From NCBI GenBank assembly GCA_029582265.1, contig CM055833.1, positions 27,786,788 through 27,850,787 on the forward strand: a DNA stretch of 64,000 nt. The letters run 5' to 3'. The position numbers and the translations under genes are program-made. Shown here one piece after another: positions 20,201 to 27,640 of the stretch (position 1 is its first letter; each line of letters begins with the position of its first letter). Source of the stretch: Zoroaster sp. YZ-2022. Its lineage: Eukaryota > Echinodermata > Asteroidea > Forcipulatida > Zoroasteridae. The notes below the pieces were generated by a model, which saw only the letters and a program-made list of their open reading frames with translations, did not search any database and had not been told where the DNA came from.

Positions 20201-22910
20201 TGGCTAATAGCTGCATTCTCTTGGAACTTTCTGGAGTACACACTATCGTAATGATTCCCATGAGAGAAGCAAAGAACAACCTAAAATCATTTAGTCCAAA
20301 AAACAAAAGCTATTAGTCAATGAATAATAATCAATAATTATTTATCAATCAATGTTTGATTTTTGGCCCCACTGATGAGATTCATCTGAATTATATTAGG
20401 GTAAGAACCCCCTCCAAACAAAAGAAAGAAAGAAAGAAATAAAATACAGATTCTTAATCATGTACAGCTATAAAAATGTTCGGTAGTCTTTCTTGTTACT
20501 TTTCCCCCAAACTATACGATGCATTTTGCTGGCATGCAGTGACCATGATAGCATGCGCCACAAACTGTCTGGTTTAAAGGGTTGTATACTACCAGTGAAT
20601 TTTATATACGATTTTATACAAATCTGTGAAGAAAATCATGAAAATATGAAAAGAAATAGGAAGAATTATTCATATTCATTTTTCCTCTGGGGTTGACTAT
20701 TCCTTGTAAATGTTTTACAAATTGAAGATTTTTGAAACTTTGAATAAAACTGCAAATAAAAACAATTAATTTGTGAAAACACTAATTCGAAAACAACAAT
20801 CAATAGTCTGAGCTAAATAAATGGTACCTTGTTTGGAAATCCATTCTGCGTCACGTTAAAGGCACCCATGCCAGGATCTTGATAGACATAAAAGTCTCTT
20901 CTAAAAAAATAAAAATAATAATAACGCAATTTAAGAGATGTAACTGAAGATCACTAATTATGACTCCAGCTTTTATTCTTGCATGCGCAAACTTGGGGCC
21001 AAACAAAAATTTAAAACTCAAAATGTTTTCCAAATGACGAGTCTTCATCACCTTTGTCCACATCTCCAAATCAGGGGGTCAGAGGGGGGTGGAGACGGAG
21101 GTGAAGAATAAATTTTATGGTAAATAACAGAGATTTTGGAAACCTTACTTGTACATAAGAGACAACGCACTAATCTCAACCTGACCAGCCCATTCCTGTA
21201 AATAAATTCAAAGAAATTTTAAAATGTATTTATGCCCAGAATTTCCGTCACAAAATTGCATGTGAAGTCCATGTTAATCAGTTGAAAAACAGGTACTTCT
21301 GACACCATGTTATGTTACGTTTGTAATATTATATTCAATGAATATATAGTCAATGAAGTTAGAGACAAGACACTTGGATGTTGAGAACTATTTCAATCAG
21401 TTATGTTCAACTCTGCACATGTGATAATGGCTCCCCGCATGGCAACTAATATAACAGTCACAAGAGGGCAGTATAGCTTATTATTGCAACAGTTTTGTAT
21501 GTATGTATGCAAAATGCAAAAGTATCTTAAAGTGTCAATGTCCACGTACATTGAGACAATTTCCCTTTAACCCTTCCACAAACTGTGAAGACAAACTGAC
21601 TGTAACAAATCCATCGGTAAGAACAATTGTTCACGGCTGATGAAAGCAACAAGATCCATTGAAATTTCCTACTGTTGGATCTTGTGGGATTAAGCAGGGG
21701 ATATGGATAATAAGATCACCAACATATTATACCATAAAATGAGTTGATATCTATAGTTAAGAGAGGATTTAACTAAAATAAAACAATCAACATACCTCCT
21801 GTTTCTTCAACCTAAGGAGATGATGATCAAAGGGTCCCTCAACAAACTGAAATTTTTTTTTAAATAAAACACAAAATCAAAGTTCAGCAAGTCAAACTTA
21901 TTGAGCTGTACTTTCTTACTTGAAATGAAATAATAGACCTTATGTATATGTCACAAACTGAATATCGCCCTCATTCAGAGGCTAGAGAAGGTCACTCTTT
22001 GGTTCATGTATGCGCGCTGTGTGCGTATACGCACAGCGCGCATACATGAACCGATGAGTGACCTTCGTTTGCCTCTGAAAGGGGGCGACCTTCAGTTTGC
22101 GACGTCATATGCATAAGATCTATAATTAAGAATAATTTGATTAGAAAAACTGCTAATTTGATAGTGAAGTTCAACCTTGCTGTACATTGATATGATGTAC
22201 ATGTCCGTTTAGGTTAATTTAAAAAATAAAGATTTTACACCTTTTTTTTGGTTTTAATCCTCCATTATTCACATTTTTTCCCATGCCTAACCCCCCCCCC
22301 CCCCCCCCACCACACCCCCTTCATTCATCAAATTTCAAGACAGAATAAATCTAGGCTTACTGGTGCAAATCGGTCCTTGTTATTTTCCATGTACTGGATG
22401 CATGCTTCCCGCACTTTGAGGTGAAGGGCTTGGGTATGAAGTACCTACAAAAACAGGGAAAAAGTACACTCAATCTGTTAATTATTAAAAACAAAATGGT
22501 GTCCCTACTTACCAGCAGAAAGTTTTGATTGGCCTATCAATCAAATGGCACAGATTACTTAACAGGGTTTATGGTCAAGCCTTTCTATTCCAATTCAATT
22601 GTCATTTTTACTTCCCCCTGCGGCCCCCAGGCACCCCCTCCCCAGGCCCAGGCCAGTCCATACCCCCGGCCAGGCCACACAGGAATGGTCAGTTATTCAG
22701 TGCTAATGTTTAACTATTATGTTTTGTTCCACAAGAACGAAAGTTTACTGGGTGTACGTTCAGTTTGTAATATTTGCAGAATCAAGTTCTCACCTGTTCT
22801 GCAACTGCGCGAAAAAGGCAAGAGCCATCCTTCGCGGTGACTTTTCTGTACAGACCAACTGAAGACAAATAGTCGTCTATCGGCTCAATAATTCTCTGGA
22901 ACCGACGCAT
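5018..22910 (-). CDS. OTUD4: OTU-Tudor protein, Otu/OTUD4/ALG13 family (20 coding exons)
   Basis: Twenty minus-strand exons joined at GT-AG sites give one frame of 3222 nt (1073 residues plus stop). OTU cysteine-protease domain, residues about 14-145: D28-G-S-C31 matches the catalytic Cys loop and N-H134-Y-D the catalytic His loop, so a deubiquitinase is expected. Next comes a conserved block ([13 protein letters not shown], about 227-239) and a Tudor-like domain (about 258-315). The C-terminal half is Ser/Pro/Gln-rich with two poly-Q tracts (8 and 11 Q) and an RNA-binding-type RG-poor tail. Length is close to human OTUD4 (about 1.1 k residues). From memory, the OTU and post-OTU blocks resemble the ALG13 OTU-Tudor half more than OTUD4; the E-E-x-R-A-L-E-E-S block near 445 is OTUD4-like. 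It may therefore be a pro-orthologue of both. An in-frame TAA at 22953-22955 sets the start. The exon 19/20 junction is the least certain. Confidence 0.9.
6075..6639. repeat. 28-bp minisatellite, 20 units, in OTU intron 19
   Basis: Twenty units with exact 28-bp spacing; the CTTGAATCTCAAG core starts at 6078 and recurs to 6610. Each core is a small inverted repeat (CTTGA-ATC-TCAAG). Two unit types alternate, differing at ACTAGTCC versus ACCAGTAC. On the gene strand the array ends about 40 bp before the exon 20 acceptor. Confidence 0.95.
6636..6662 (-). other. tRNA D-arm / A-box-like sequence
   Basis: Read on the minus strand the bases just beyond the minisatellite are TAGCTCAGTCGGTAGAG, a classic tRNA D-arm with A box. 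No complete cloverleaf follows. It is probably a remnant of a tRNA-derived SINE from which the 28-bp unit may have expanded. Confidence 0.5.
6768..6862. repeat. Small foldback repeat (GTAGCCTTGACCAAG arms)
   Basis: Inverted arms GTAGCCTTGACCAAG and CTTGGTCAAGGCTAC, each next to TTAACATG, flank about 45 bp. A short MITE-like foldback in OTU intron 19. Confidence 0.6.
6991..7239 (-). CDS. OTUD4: OTU gene exon 19 (residues 652-735, poly-Q)
   Basis: Acceptor CCTTTACCTAG, donor AATG|GTAAGG. Encodes V-Q-M-H-Q-W followed by eight Gln, a His/Gln/Pro-rich segment and an acidic end ([10 protein letters not shown]). The nearer-upstream ATTCAG acceptor gives the wrong frame. Confidence 0.78.
8061..8117 (-). 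CDS. OTUD4: OTU gene exon 18 (residues 633-652)
   Basis: A 57-bp exon (acceptor CTGGTCCAG, donor TCAG|GTAAAA) encoding [19 protein letters not shown]. Supported by splice sites and phase only. Confidence 0.68.
8294..8801. mobile_element. TTAA-flanked foldback element AGAGGCACTCTAAGG
   Basis: A 508-bp element with perfect TTAA on both sides (8290-8293, 8802-8805). The inverted termini extend over about 100 bp (AGAGGC-CTCTAAGGTCAAATT and its complement). It lies in OTU intron 17. The TTAA target is that of piggyBac/Kolobok elements; no transposase is present. Confidence 0.8.
9032..9161. repeat. Dispersed repeat with CGATCAG / CTGATCG palindrome (copy 1)
   Basis: Begins TTTGCGGTGACACCATGTG and ends in TCTTCAGGAGAATG. 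A direct second copy is at 9461-9590, on the other side of exon 17. Related foldback versions are at 36941-37112 and 45178-45348. The layout recalls the termini of Penelope-like elements, but I cannot show that. Confidence 0.75.
9199..9445 (-). CDS. OTUD4: OTU gene exon 17 (residues 551-633)
   Basis: Acceptor TTTTCATTAG, donor CCAC|GTATGT. Encodes a Ser/Thr/Pro-rich stretch ending [14 protein letters not shown]. It lies between two direct copies of a repeat (9032-9161 and 9461-9590). If the donor is skipped, 37 repeat-derived codons follow before a stop. Confidence 0.78.
9461..9590. repeat. Dispersed repeat with CGATCAG / CTGATCG palindrome (copy 2)
   Basis: Direct repeat of 9032-9161 with a handful of substitutions. 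Together they bracket OTU exon 17. Confidence 0.75.
9758..9883. repeat. Dispersed repeat AACCTGCTAGGTTCGAAA (copy 1)
   Basis: Contains GCCTTTGAGAAAGAACC, TGCTAGGTTCGAAATG and a tail ending GCAACAGCTAATTCTC. Copies are at 37588-37762 (partly as an inverted dimer) and, in inverted orientation, at 62801-62927. Confidence 0.75.
10128..10165 (-). CDS. OTUD4: OTU gene exon 16 (residues 538-550)
   Basis: A 38-bp microexon (acceptor TTCTTACAG, donor AAG|GTATGT) encoding [13 protein letters not shown]. Its phase restores frame between exons 15 and 17. Confidence 0.7.
10980..11045 (-). CDS. OTUD4: OTU gene exon 15 (residues 516-538)
   Basis: A 66-bp exon with acceptor CTCAAG and donor ACTG|GTAATA, encoding G-R-G-P-Y-P-N-D-N and Q-D-M-S-L-N-D-T. 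It begins with the same GRG codons as exon 16, suggesting a small exon duplication. Confidence 0.72.
11106..11414. mobile_element. TTAA MITE, TTTTGACTGG word family (copy 1)
   Basis: A 309-bp element starting CCCTCATATGACTG and ending AGTAGAAGGG, flanked by TTAA (11102-11105 and 11415-11418). The interior is built from many variants of GTCAAAATCAGTCAA and TTTTGACTGG. It lies in OTU intron 14, 60 bp from exon 15. The ends and TTAA target resemble piggyBac MITEs. Confidence 0.8.
11861..11990 (-). CDS. OTUD4: OTU gene exon 14 (residues 473-516)
   Basis: Acceptor TTTATAG, donor GATG|GTAAGT. Encodes a basic Ser/Pro segment ([17 protein letters not shown]). Assigned by open frame and phase rather than homology. 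Confidence 0.78.
12029..12241. mobile_element. AGGGAC MITE in OTU intron 13
   Basis: A 213-bp element, TTAA (12025-12028) then AGGGACAGTACCGTCA, ending at GATCATACTGTCCTT next to TTAA. It holds the family core CATGGAATCGG and its inverted counterpart. It ends 38 bp from the exon 14 acceptor. Confidence 0.8.
12470..12712. repeat. Dispersed repeat with CAGGCCTG ends (copy 1)
   Basis: Inverted relative to 41888-42175. Shared blocks include AAAGCCCCCTGAACCTCC and GACTCTCCACATCC. Both copies run between GGTAGCAGGC and CACAGGCCTG. Confidence 0.65.
12728..12884 (-). CDS. OTUD4: OTU gene exon 13 (residues 420-472)
   Basis: Acceptor TTTGTACAG, donor CCA|GTAAGT. Contains [22 protein letters not shown] then S-F-P-T-L-P, equivalent to the OTUD4 block ending F-P-A-L and the ALG13 block ending Y-P-T-L-P. 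The intron before it is the longest (3.85 kb), so an unseen extra exon is possible, though phases fit without one. Confidence 0.88.
13035..13617 (+). pseudogene. 5'-truncated LINE reverse transcriptase C-terminus
   Basis: Translates, across at least two frameshifts (about 13110 and 13315), as the conserved end of a CR1/L2-type ORF2: L-Q-R-I-Q-N, then [35 protein letters not shown] and F-K-S-L-L-K-T-H-L. It ends in a TTATTA-rich tail. Antisense within OTU intron 12; dead. Confidence 0.85.
13823..14202 (+). mobile_element. tRNA-Leu-derived SINE
   Basis: The head is tRNA-Leu(CAA)-like: A box TGGCCGAGCGG (13829-13839), a CTGGACTCAAGTTCTGG anticodon arm, a long variable arm, and B box GGTTCGAATCC (13884-13894), closing near 13906. 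A body of about 250 bp contains three ATGAGCCTT repeats and ends CTATATAAGTCCAC, then an (ATT)n tail shared with LINE tails. It would be transcribed by pol III. Antisense within OTU intron 12. Confidence 0.9.
14203..15952. other. Intron 12 filler with inverted CCAAT-type repeats
   Basis: No exon seen. 14560-14760 looks like the reversed 3' part of another SINE or LINE (TTTATATTGCGCTC). 15298-15480 holds three copies of CCAATAGAAATATTTGTTA in both orientations. 13618-13760 and 15700-15785 carry matching ends (AGGCC with AAAAATAGTT) that may be the termini of one decayed element. Confidence 0.45.
15958..16455. mobile_element. TTAA MITE, CCCTAAC / GGATTTTGGAGG family (copy 1)
   Basis: A 498-bp element flanked by TTAA (15954-15957 and 16456-16459) with ends CCCTAACTCCCTAGG and GGAGGGTTAGGG. 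The interior holds five 50-bp tandem units (16191-16432). Copies at 35053-35371 and 37778-38132 have one and two units. Confidence 0.85.
16191..16432. repeat. 50-bp tandem repeat, 5 units
   Basis: ACCTCAATCC recurs at 16191, 16241, 16291, 16341 and 16391, exactly 50 bp apart. Units contain CCTTCACTTTAGCAAAGAG. Confidence 0.92.
16738..16939 (-). CDS. OTUD4: OTU gene exon 12 (residues 353-420)
   Basis: Acceptor CTGAATTCAG, donor CA|GTAAGT. Encodes a basic helix ([11 protein letters not shown]) then a low-complexity S/P/Q region. A partial duplicate of its 5' end lies 98 bp upstream in the intron. Confidence 0.82.
17018..17059 (-). repeat. Partial duplicate of the exon 12 splice acceptor
   Basis: About 42 bp nearly identical to 16921-16961, which is the intron 11/exon 12 junction, with one extra base. 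On the minus strand it recreates CTGAATTCAG|AAGTG at 17037, 98 bp upstream of the real acceptor. Its use would lead to a stop within about 20 codons. Confidence 0.85.
17169..17308 (-). CDS. OTUD4: OTU gene exon 11 (residues 306-353)
   Basis: I chose acceptor TTCTGACCAG at 17309-17310 because it yields [12 protein letters not shown], continuing the Tudor domain as in the family. A closer AG at about 17280 would delete nine residues of it. Donor TCAG|GTTTGT. Confidence 0.8.
17762..18052. mobile_element. TTAA-type MITE, TTTTGACTGG word family (copy 2)
   Basis: Starts CCCTCCTACTTTAGC, in inverted orientation to the copy at 11106-11414. The interior has repeated GACTGGTTTTGAC and GTCAAAAATGGTC words. 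The left TTAA has become CTAA and the right end is eroded. Lies in OTU intron 10. Confidence 0.75.
18320..18420 (-). CDS. OTUD4: OTU gene exon 10 (residues 273-306, Tudor core)
   Basis: Acceptor CTGTCAG, donor AA|GTAAGT. Encodes the Tudor-type beta strands, Y-N-A-H-I-Q and [13 protein letters not shown]. Tudor domains commonly bind methylated Arg or Lys; whether an aromatic cage is complete cannot be judged here. Confidence 0.88.
18955..19019 (-). CDS. OTUD4: OTU gene exon 9 (residues 251-272)
   Basis: Acceptor CGACAG, donor CAG|GTAATT. Encodes [13 protein letters not shown], the entry strand of the Tudor-like domain. Confidence 0.9.
19150..19282 (-). CDS. OTUD4: OTU gene exon 8 (residues 207-251)
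   Basis: Acceptor TTTATAG, donor AAGG|GTAAGA. Encodes the [20 protein letters not shown] signature that links OTU and Tudor parts. As I recall the families it matches ALG13 almost exactly. Confidence 0.92.
19527..19750. mobile_element. AGGGACAATATC MITE in OTU intron 7
   Basis: A 224-bp element between perfect TTAA sites (19523-19526, 19751-19754). Termini AGGGACAATATCATC and GATATTGTCCCT. It ends 47 bp from the exon 7 donor. Confidence 0.88.
19801..19964 (-). CDS. OTUD4: OTU gene exon 7 (residues 152-206)
   Basis: Acceptor TTTCACAG, donor CGG|GTAATG. Begins [12 protein letters not shown], the conserved post-OTU helix, then becomes charged linker (K-K-P-R-R, then D/E/G/R-rich). Confidence 0.9.
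20199..20280 (-). CDS. OTUD4: OTU gene exon 6 (residues 125-152, catalytic His)
   Basis: Acceptor ATTTTAG, donor CAGG|GTAATT. Encodes [15 protein letters not shown]. His134 is the predicted catalytic histidine; the following S-V-Y-S resembles ALG13 more than OTUD4 (I-V-Y-P). This exon closes the OTU domain. Confidence 0.92.
20828..20900 (-). CDS. OTUD4: OTU gene exon 5 (residues 100-124)
   Basis: Acceptor TTTTTTTAG, donor AAG|GTACCA. Encodes [10 protein letters not shown] followed by V-T-Q-N-G-F-P-N-K, as expected between the conserved middle block and the catalytic His strand. Confidence 0.9.
21149..21195 (-). CDS. OTUD4: OTU gene exon 4 (residues 85-100)
   Basis: A 47-bp exon (acceptor TTTACAG, donor AA|GTAAGG) encoding [15 protein letters not shown], the strongly conserved middle of the OTU domain. 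Codon 100 (Lys) is split over the intron. Confidence 0.92.
21796..21846 (-). CDS. OTUD4: OTU gene exon 3 (residues 68-84)
   Basis: A 51-bp exon with acceptor TTTCAG and donor GAG|GTATG. Encodes [13 protein letters not shown], a segment conserved across OTUD4 and ALG13. Confidence 0.9.
21936..22126. mobile_element. Palindromic foldback MITE in OTU intron 2
   Basis: A long imperfect palindrome centred near TGCGTATACGCA (about 22024). Arms include CACAGCGCGCATACATGAACC, AGTGACCTTC and CAGTTTG, ending at GACCTTATG/CATAAGATC. No coding capacity. Confidence 0.8.
22291..22309. repeat. Poly-C tract
   Basis: An uninterrupted C run of about 18 bases in OTU intron 2 (poly-G on the gene strand). Confidence 0.85.
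22361..22444 (-). CDS. OTUD4: OTU gene exon 2 (residues 40-67)
   Basis: Acceptor TTTTTGTAG, donor CCA|GTAAGC, phase 0 at both ends. Encodes V-L-H-T-Q and the C-I-Q-Y-M-E-N-N helix of the OTU fold. Confidence 0.92.
22794..22910 (-). CDS. OTUD4: OTU gene exon 1 (residues 1-39)
   Basis: Starts at ATG 22910 and ends at donor CAG|GTGAGA. It encodes the N-terminus and the catalytic Cys loop ([13 protein letters not shown]), with Asp28 and Cys31 in the family positions. Phase 0 at its 3' end. Confidence 0.92.
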
Positions 22911-23200
22911 TGTACCAACACACGAAGAAGGACCTAATGTAACTGTTCTATGTTAGGTTACCCATGAATGAAAATAGCCGGAAAACAATAACCATATAGG
23001 AACAAAAATGGAGAAAAATTAACTAAAGGTTGACAGGTTCACTTCCCTCTCGTCTAAACTGTCGCCATGTTCTTGAATAAAAACGCAATGCAAATGCGGA
23101 TAATGCATGCGCAAAACACGCGTTATGTGACGATGTTTACAGATTCACTTTTGCACGTGCTCTTTTGTGAGATGTTCTGTGATTGGCCAACAGTCTTTCG
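22911..23200 (-). promoter_or_regulatory. Presumed OTU gene promoter and 5' UTR
   Basis: Upstream of ATG 22910. On the gene strand there is an inverted CCAAT box (ATTGG on plus, 23182-23186), an NRF1-like GCATGCGCA (23105-23113) and a YY1-like AACATGGCGAC (ATG at 23068). The region is CpG-richer than its surroundings. Downstream of the YY1-like site lies a minimal upstream ORF, M-A-T-V-stop (23068-23054), and a second starting ATGGTTATTG. No TATA box seen. The transcription start is inferred only. Confidence 0.5.
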
Positions 23201-24012
23201 CCAGCTGACCACGTCCACTACACAATGAATAATAAGTCCAGTTTGATAACTTTGTTTGGTTTAATTATTTCCTAATAATCACAGCAGTTTGAACATCGGA
23301 AAATAATTATGGCAATTGGATAGACCAGACTGTTTACATGCCCTTATCTGGCTGGCTGAATACAAAGGTCATAAGGACATGTTTTCAGTCTAGACCACAC
23401 CAGAGTTATAAGAACTTACTACTAGACCTGAGATGGGGGCGCTAGACGATGAGAGGCCCATGGGGGGGGGGGGGGGACAAGTTTATGGAGGTGCGTAGAA
23501 TAAATGAGTATCTATAATCTATATCCACTTCGCCCCATCTCTCGTCAAAGGCAAAGTCCAATTCAAACAGTAATCTAAATGTTCAATTTATTTATCACTA
23601 TTGGGTCTGCTTTTTTGGTCGTCTTGCAGGTATTGCGCCCACGATCCCCACGATCCAGGGGAGGATACTGGGGGACCTCCCCAATATTTATCACCCCTTA
23701 GAAACACCTGCTCAGAACACATCAATTATTACATTTGTTCTTTCGTATGTTATATTACATACACCTCTCTTAGCCTATTTTGGCATTTTTTCTTTCTTAA
23801 ATCCTCGTGTCCATACACCCCCGATAGAATTATGTCAATGCAGTCAACTAACTTTTAAAACAAAAATTCGAATTCACTTTTTTCGCAAATTAAAAATTAG
23901 TAAAATTAAAGAATACAACCATAGAAATTGCCACTAATGACCCTCACCGCAGCTACACAAGTGCAGTAAAGCATGTCAGTAACTGAAACATTGTTATATT
24001 TTGGATAACTGT
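23201..24012. other. Intergenic, no gene seen
   Basis: Between the OTU promoter and the first tRNA-Trp. Contains a poly-G run near 23463-23476; otherwise nothing recognisable. Confidence 0.5.
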
Positions 24013-24084
24013 GACTCCGTGGCGCAACGGTAGCGCGTCTGACTCCAGATCAGAAGGTTGCGTGTTCGAATCACGTCGGGGTCA
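24013..24084 (+). tRNA. tRNA-Trp (CCA), copy 1
   Basis: A 72-nt cloverleaf: acceptor GACTCCG/CGGGGTC with discriminator A, D arm GCGC-AACGGTA-GCGC, anticodon arm TCTGA-CTCCAGA-TCAGA with anticodon CCA at 24045-24047, and T arm GCGTG-TTCGAAT-CACGT. No intron. A TTTT pol III terminator is at 24092-24095. Decodes UGG (Trp). Identical to the copy at 27037-27108. Confidence 0.97.
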
Positions 24085-24109
24085 TATTGTATTTTCTGAA
24101 TTAAAAAAA

Positions 24110-26700
24110 ATATATATATCAATCAATCAATTTATTGGAGTTACACTTTCAAATCAGTGGCACACGTCAAAGACGGTGCATCCTTAAGCATAGTACAAAA
24201 TATAAACAATAAATATAAACTAAGACTTAAAATACAAAACACTAGTACAAAGTACACAAGAATAAAAAAAGAAAAGGAAAAAAAAACCATGCAGCGTGAC
24301 ATATAGATAGAACAGAAAACTTGTCAATTAATTCATCAATTTATAGCATTCAACAACATCTTACGCTCATCCCAAAGGTTGGTCAAAAGATTCTTACATG
24401 ATGTATCAAGAATGTTTCCAAGTGTGTTATCGAATTCATACATGTTACCCAGCATCATGTATAGTTTTAAGTCGATATTGCCTGAAATAAATATTTCCCA
24501 AAACAAATCCATATTGTTACTAAGAAGATTGTTTTCAAGGGCTATGAATTCCTTAATACGAATGTGATTCAATGCTGTACAATAAAACATGAAATAGCCA
24601 ATATCTTCATCTATTACTCTTACACAGTTTGCACAACCCGTCATTATTTGGTGACCAGGAGCGGGTATATCTCTCGAGTTGTAAAGTGTTAGTACGAGCC
24701 CTTAATTTAGTCATTGCGGCGGAAAAGTTCGTACTATCGATAAGATATTGTTCAAGAGCCGGTACTTGTTTGAGAGACATAGGCCTATATAAAGACAGCG
24801 AAGATTTACTTTGTGCACCTTTGCGCCAATCATTCAATTCAACCTGATGAAGAGTTTTCTTAAAAGTATTTAACCAAGATTGGTTTAGTGGTGGATTGTT
24901 ATTAAAAATATCATGATCCATCCCACAGCGCGACAAACTTTGCTTTATGTGATTAAGCCATTTCCACCGCAGTTTATTATGCTCACTCAGAGTGTGATAT
25001 GACGCATTAAACAAGAGTTTTGGCCATCTACATGTATTATTTTCCATTTTGAAAAGGCGATCAACATAACTCAACCTGAATTTATCTTGAATTGAGGAGA
25101 TACTCTCCCATCCTAATTCACCATACATTGCTTCCTTAGTCATGTTACACGGGGCCTTAAGAATGGCTTTTGCCATTTGTACTTGAACGTTTTCAAGCCT
25201 TTTAATATCTGAATTGCCACCAGGTATCCAAACAGAGCATGCATAATTTATTGACGGAAGGCCTAATGACGTCCATAAAATATCACCATAATATACCCTG
25301 TTGTAATCATCTTGCTCATCAATAATTGATTTTATATATGCAATTAATCGATTCCCTTTACGGATGACTTCCTCGATATGACAATGGTCGGATAAATTAG
25401 AGCTAATTTGAACACCGAGATATTTATAATGATTAACTTCAGATATAAAGCTGTGACCCAATTTCCAAGATTTGGAGCTAACACGCCGACCAATAATAAG
25501 CACATTTGATTTATCATGATTAAAATCTAACCTCCATTGTTGTGAGAAAACGGCCGCAATGTCTAACATTTTTTGTAGTTCATTGCCATCTTCTGCAATC
25601 AGTACAATGTCATCCGCCCAGAATAGGCAACCAATCTGCACACCACAAATTCTTGTACCTAAATTGGCCTCTTTGAGCGATTTTGATAATTCGTTGATAA
25701 TAAGACGCAGAAGAGAATCGGCGAAAGCACGCAACCCTGTTTGACACCTTCATCAATGTCAACAAAGTCCGTAGTTAGATTGCCAAATTTAATTTGACTT
25801 TGAACATTATTGTAGAGATTGGATAGAACACGCCATAATCTACCCCGAATACCCATACCCCATGCTGCATTAAGAAGACCTTCACGCCAAACACTATCGA
25901 AAGCCTTTTTAAAATCAAGGAATGCTAGGTGGGTTTGCTTCCCTTCGGCGAGTCTACACGCCGTAATACTTTTTAGTGTGAAAATGTGATCTTCGCAGCG
26001 ATGGTTTGATCTAAATCCCCCTTGAATTTCACCAAGAGAATCGTTCTCTTCCAGAAAAGACGATATGACTTGGGAGAGAAGACGATTGTAAATTTTAGAT
26101 ACACATGAAGTGAGTGTTATGCCCCTATAGTTGCTTAAGTCATTTTAGCACCTTTCTTATGAATAGGGATGATAATTCCCTTATTCCATTCATTTGGTAT
26201 ACACTCATTGTTTCTAAGAAATATAAACATATCATATAATGATCTATATACACCGTCACCACCGTTCTTAATTAATTAATTAGTAATACCATCAAGGCCT
26301 GGTGCCTTATTATTTTTTGATTGACCTGTTGCAGTTATGACATCATCAAGCGTAAAAAACAAATAATTTAAGTGGTCCTTTGTATTATAATTAGTATGGC
26401 TATCACGTGCAAGTTCCTTTATCGACTTATAATTGATACTTTTTAAGTCGCTAGATATCATTGGATAAAATACAAAAAAGAAAATCGATTCATTCAACCC
26501 CTCCCTAAAAAGAAGAAAATAATGAACTAAAAATGATTTCTAAAAGTATTTGTCGAAAGCGTGCTTTAGCTTTAGAAGTAATTATAATAATGCGCCCATT
26601 CAATGAGTTTATGGTGAGACCCACCAAATGTTGTAAAACCGTGCTTGTTACAAATAGGCCTATTTTGTGACATGTATAATATTTCAGTATTAGTTTTGCT
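24110..26700 (-). pseudogene. Degenerate non-LTR retrotransposon (reverse transcriptase)
   Basis: Minus-strand ORF2 remnant. In order: K-N-N-K-A-P-G-L-D-G-I (about 26290), the Q-G-G-F-R-S-N-H-R-C block (about 26010), L-D-F-K-K-A-F-D (about 25900), E-G-V-K-Q-G-C-V-L-S-P (about 25740), the catalytic box F-W-A-D-D (about 25615), a thumb region, and a C-terminal C-x2-C plus Y-x-F-x-F-x-C type motif (24560-24640). Broken by a stop at about 26280 and frameshifts at about 25715 and 24630. The last Asp pair is intact but Y/F-A-D-D has an inserted-looking Trp. The 3' end carries TTGATTGATTGA repeats (24118-24130), 30 bp beyond tRNA-Trp copy 1. Clade uncertain (I/Nimb/L2-like). Not functional. Confidence 0.9.
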
Positions 26701-27036
26701 ATAAACAATAGAAGGGAACTTACAGTATTCTGATGAAAAAAAAATTGCCGAAAATCACTGGTGAAATAGCAAAAAAGAAACTATCCATAAACACTTGACA
26801 GCAACTTTTCATGTGTCGGTCAGGCCCGTGAAACAAGTTTTTGTTCTCCCACAGCCATAACTTTAATTATAAAACAATGAATGGAAGCATTAAGAATATT
26901 GTAATTTATTCACCACAAGCGAATGATTCAGTCTCCTCGTTAGCTTCTAAAAATAGATTTGAGCCCGGACCAGAGGAAACGAGTCAGCTGCTGCCTAATT
27001 GTACAAATACAAACGAAATTCAGGTTTAGTAACTGT
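26701..27036. other. Spacer before second tRNA-Trp
   Basis: No gene seen. May include the 5' end of the broken LINE. Confidence 0.5.
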
Positions 27037-27108
27037 GACTCCGTGGCGCAACGGTAGCGCGTCTGACTCCAGATCAGAAGGTTGCGTGTTCGAATCACGT
27101 CGGGGTCA
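27037..27108 (+). tRNA. tRNA-Trp (CCA), copy 2
   Basis: Base-for-base identical to 24013-24084, same strand, and preceded by the same AACTGT hexamer. A TTTT terminator is at 27118-27121. Both copies look functional. Confidence 0.97.
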
Positions 27109-27640
27109 GAAAGCATATTTTAGGCAAAAACATGGCCAGTTATTAACAAATCTGTATACAAAAAGTTGCTCTAAACCAAACCTATGTAGTGTTATTTCTT
27201 TGCTTAATTTTTCATTGATTTAAATGTGACTGAACCAATTTGTATTTTATATAATTATTTGGATTACTAGATTCCAAAGTTTTTGACATCTTTTGATTTG
27301 TATTTCACTTTCCCAAGAGGACGACAACCGGCATTCATAATAAATTATGATTTTATTTCTATATCGCCGACAACGGAAATCGAATAGTTAATTTGATTAT
27401 GTGGTAGGCCTATATATAATCTCCTTGATTTACTTTTGGACCCTGTTTTCTGTCTGTCGCCGTGATAGAAAGAAGATTTTGCTCCATTCTTCCATGTGTC
27501 TTAATCTTCACAAATCCCGTAAATTTGTCTTTTTCTTTTGTATGGTGATTGCGTATCACCTGTCGTCTCAATGCCTTGATTTCCACTGTTGGTGGCGCCC
27601 TATAAAACAGCCACTGTCCCTTTTTACTGGTATCCAGCAG
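27109..27640. other. Intergenic, no gene seen
   Basis: Between tRNA-Trp copy 2 and the neurobeachin promoter. No repeats or coding signal recognised. Confidence 0.45.
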
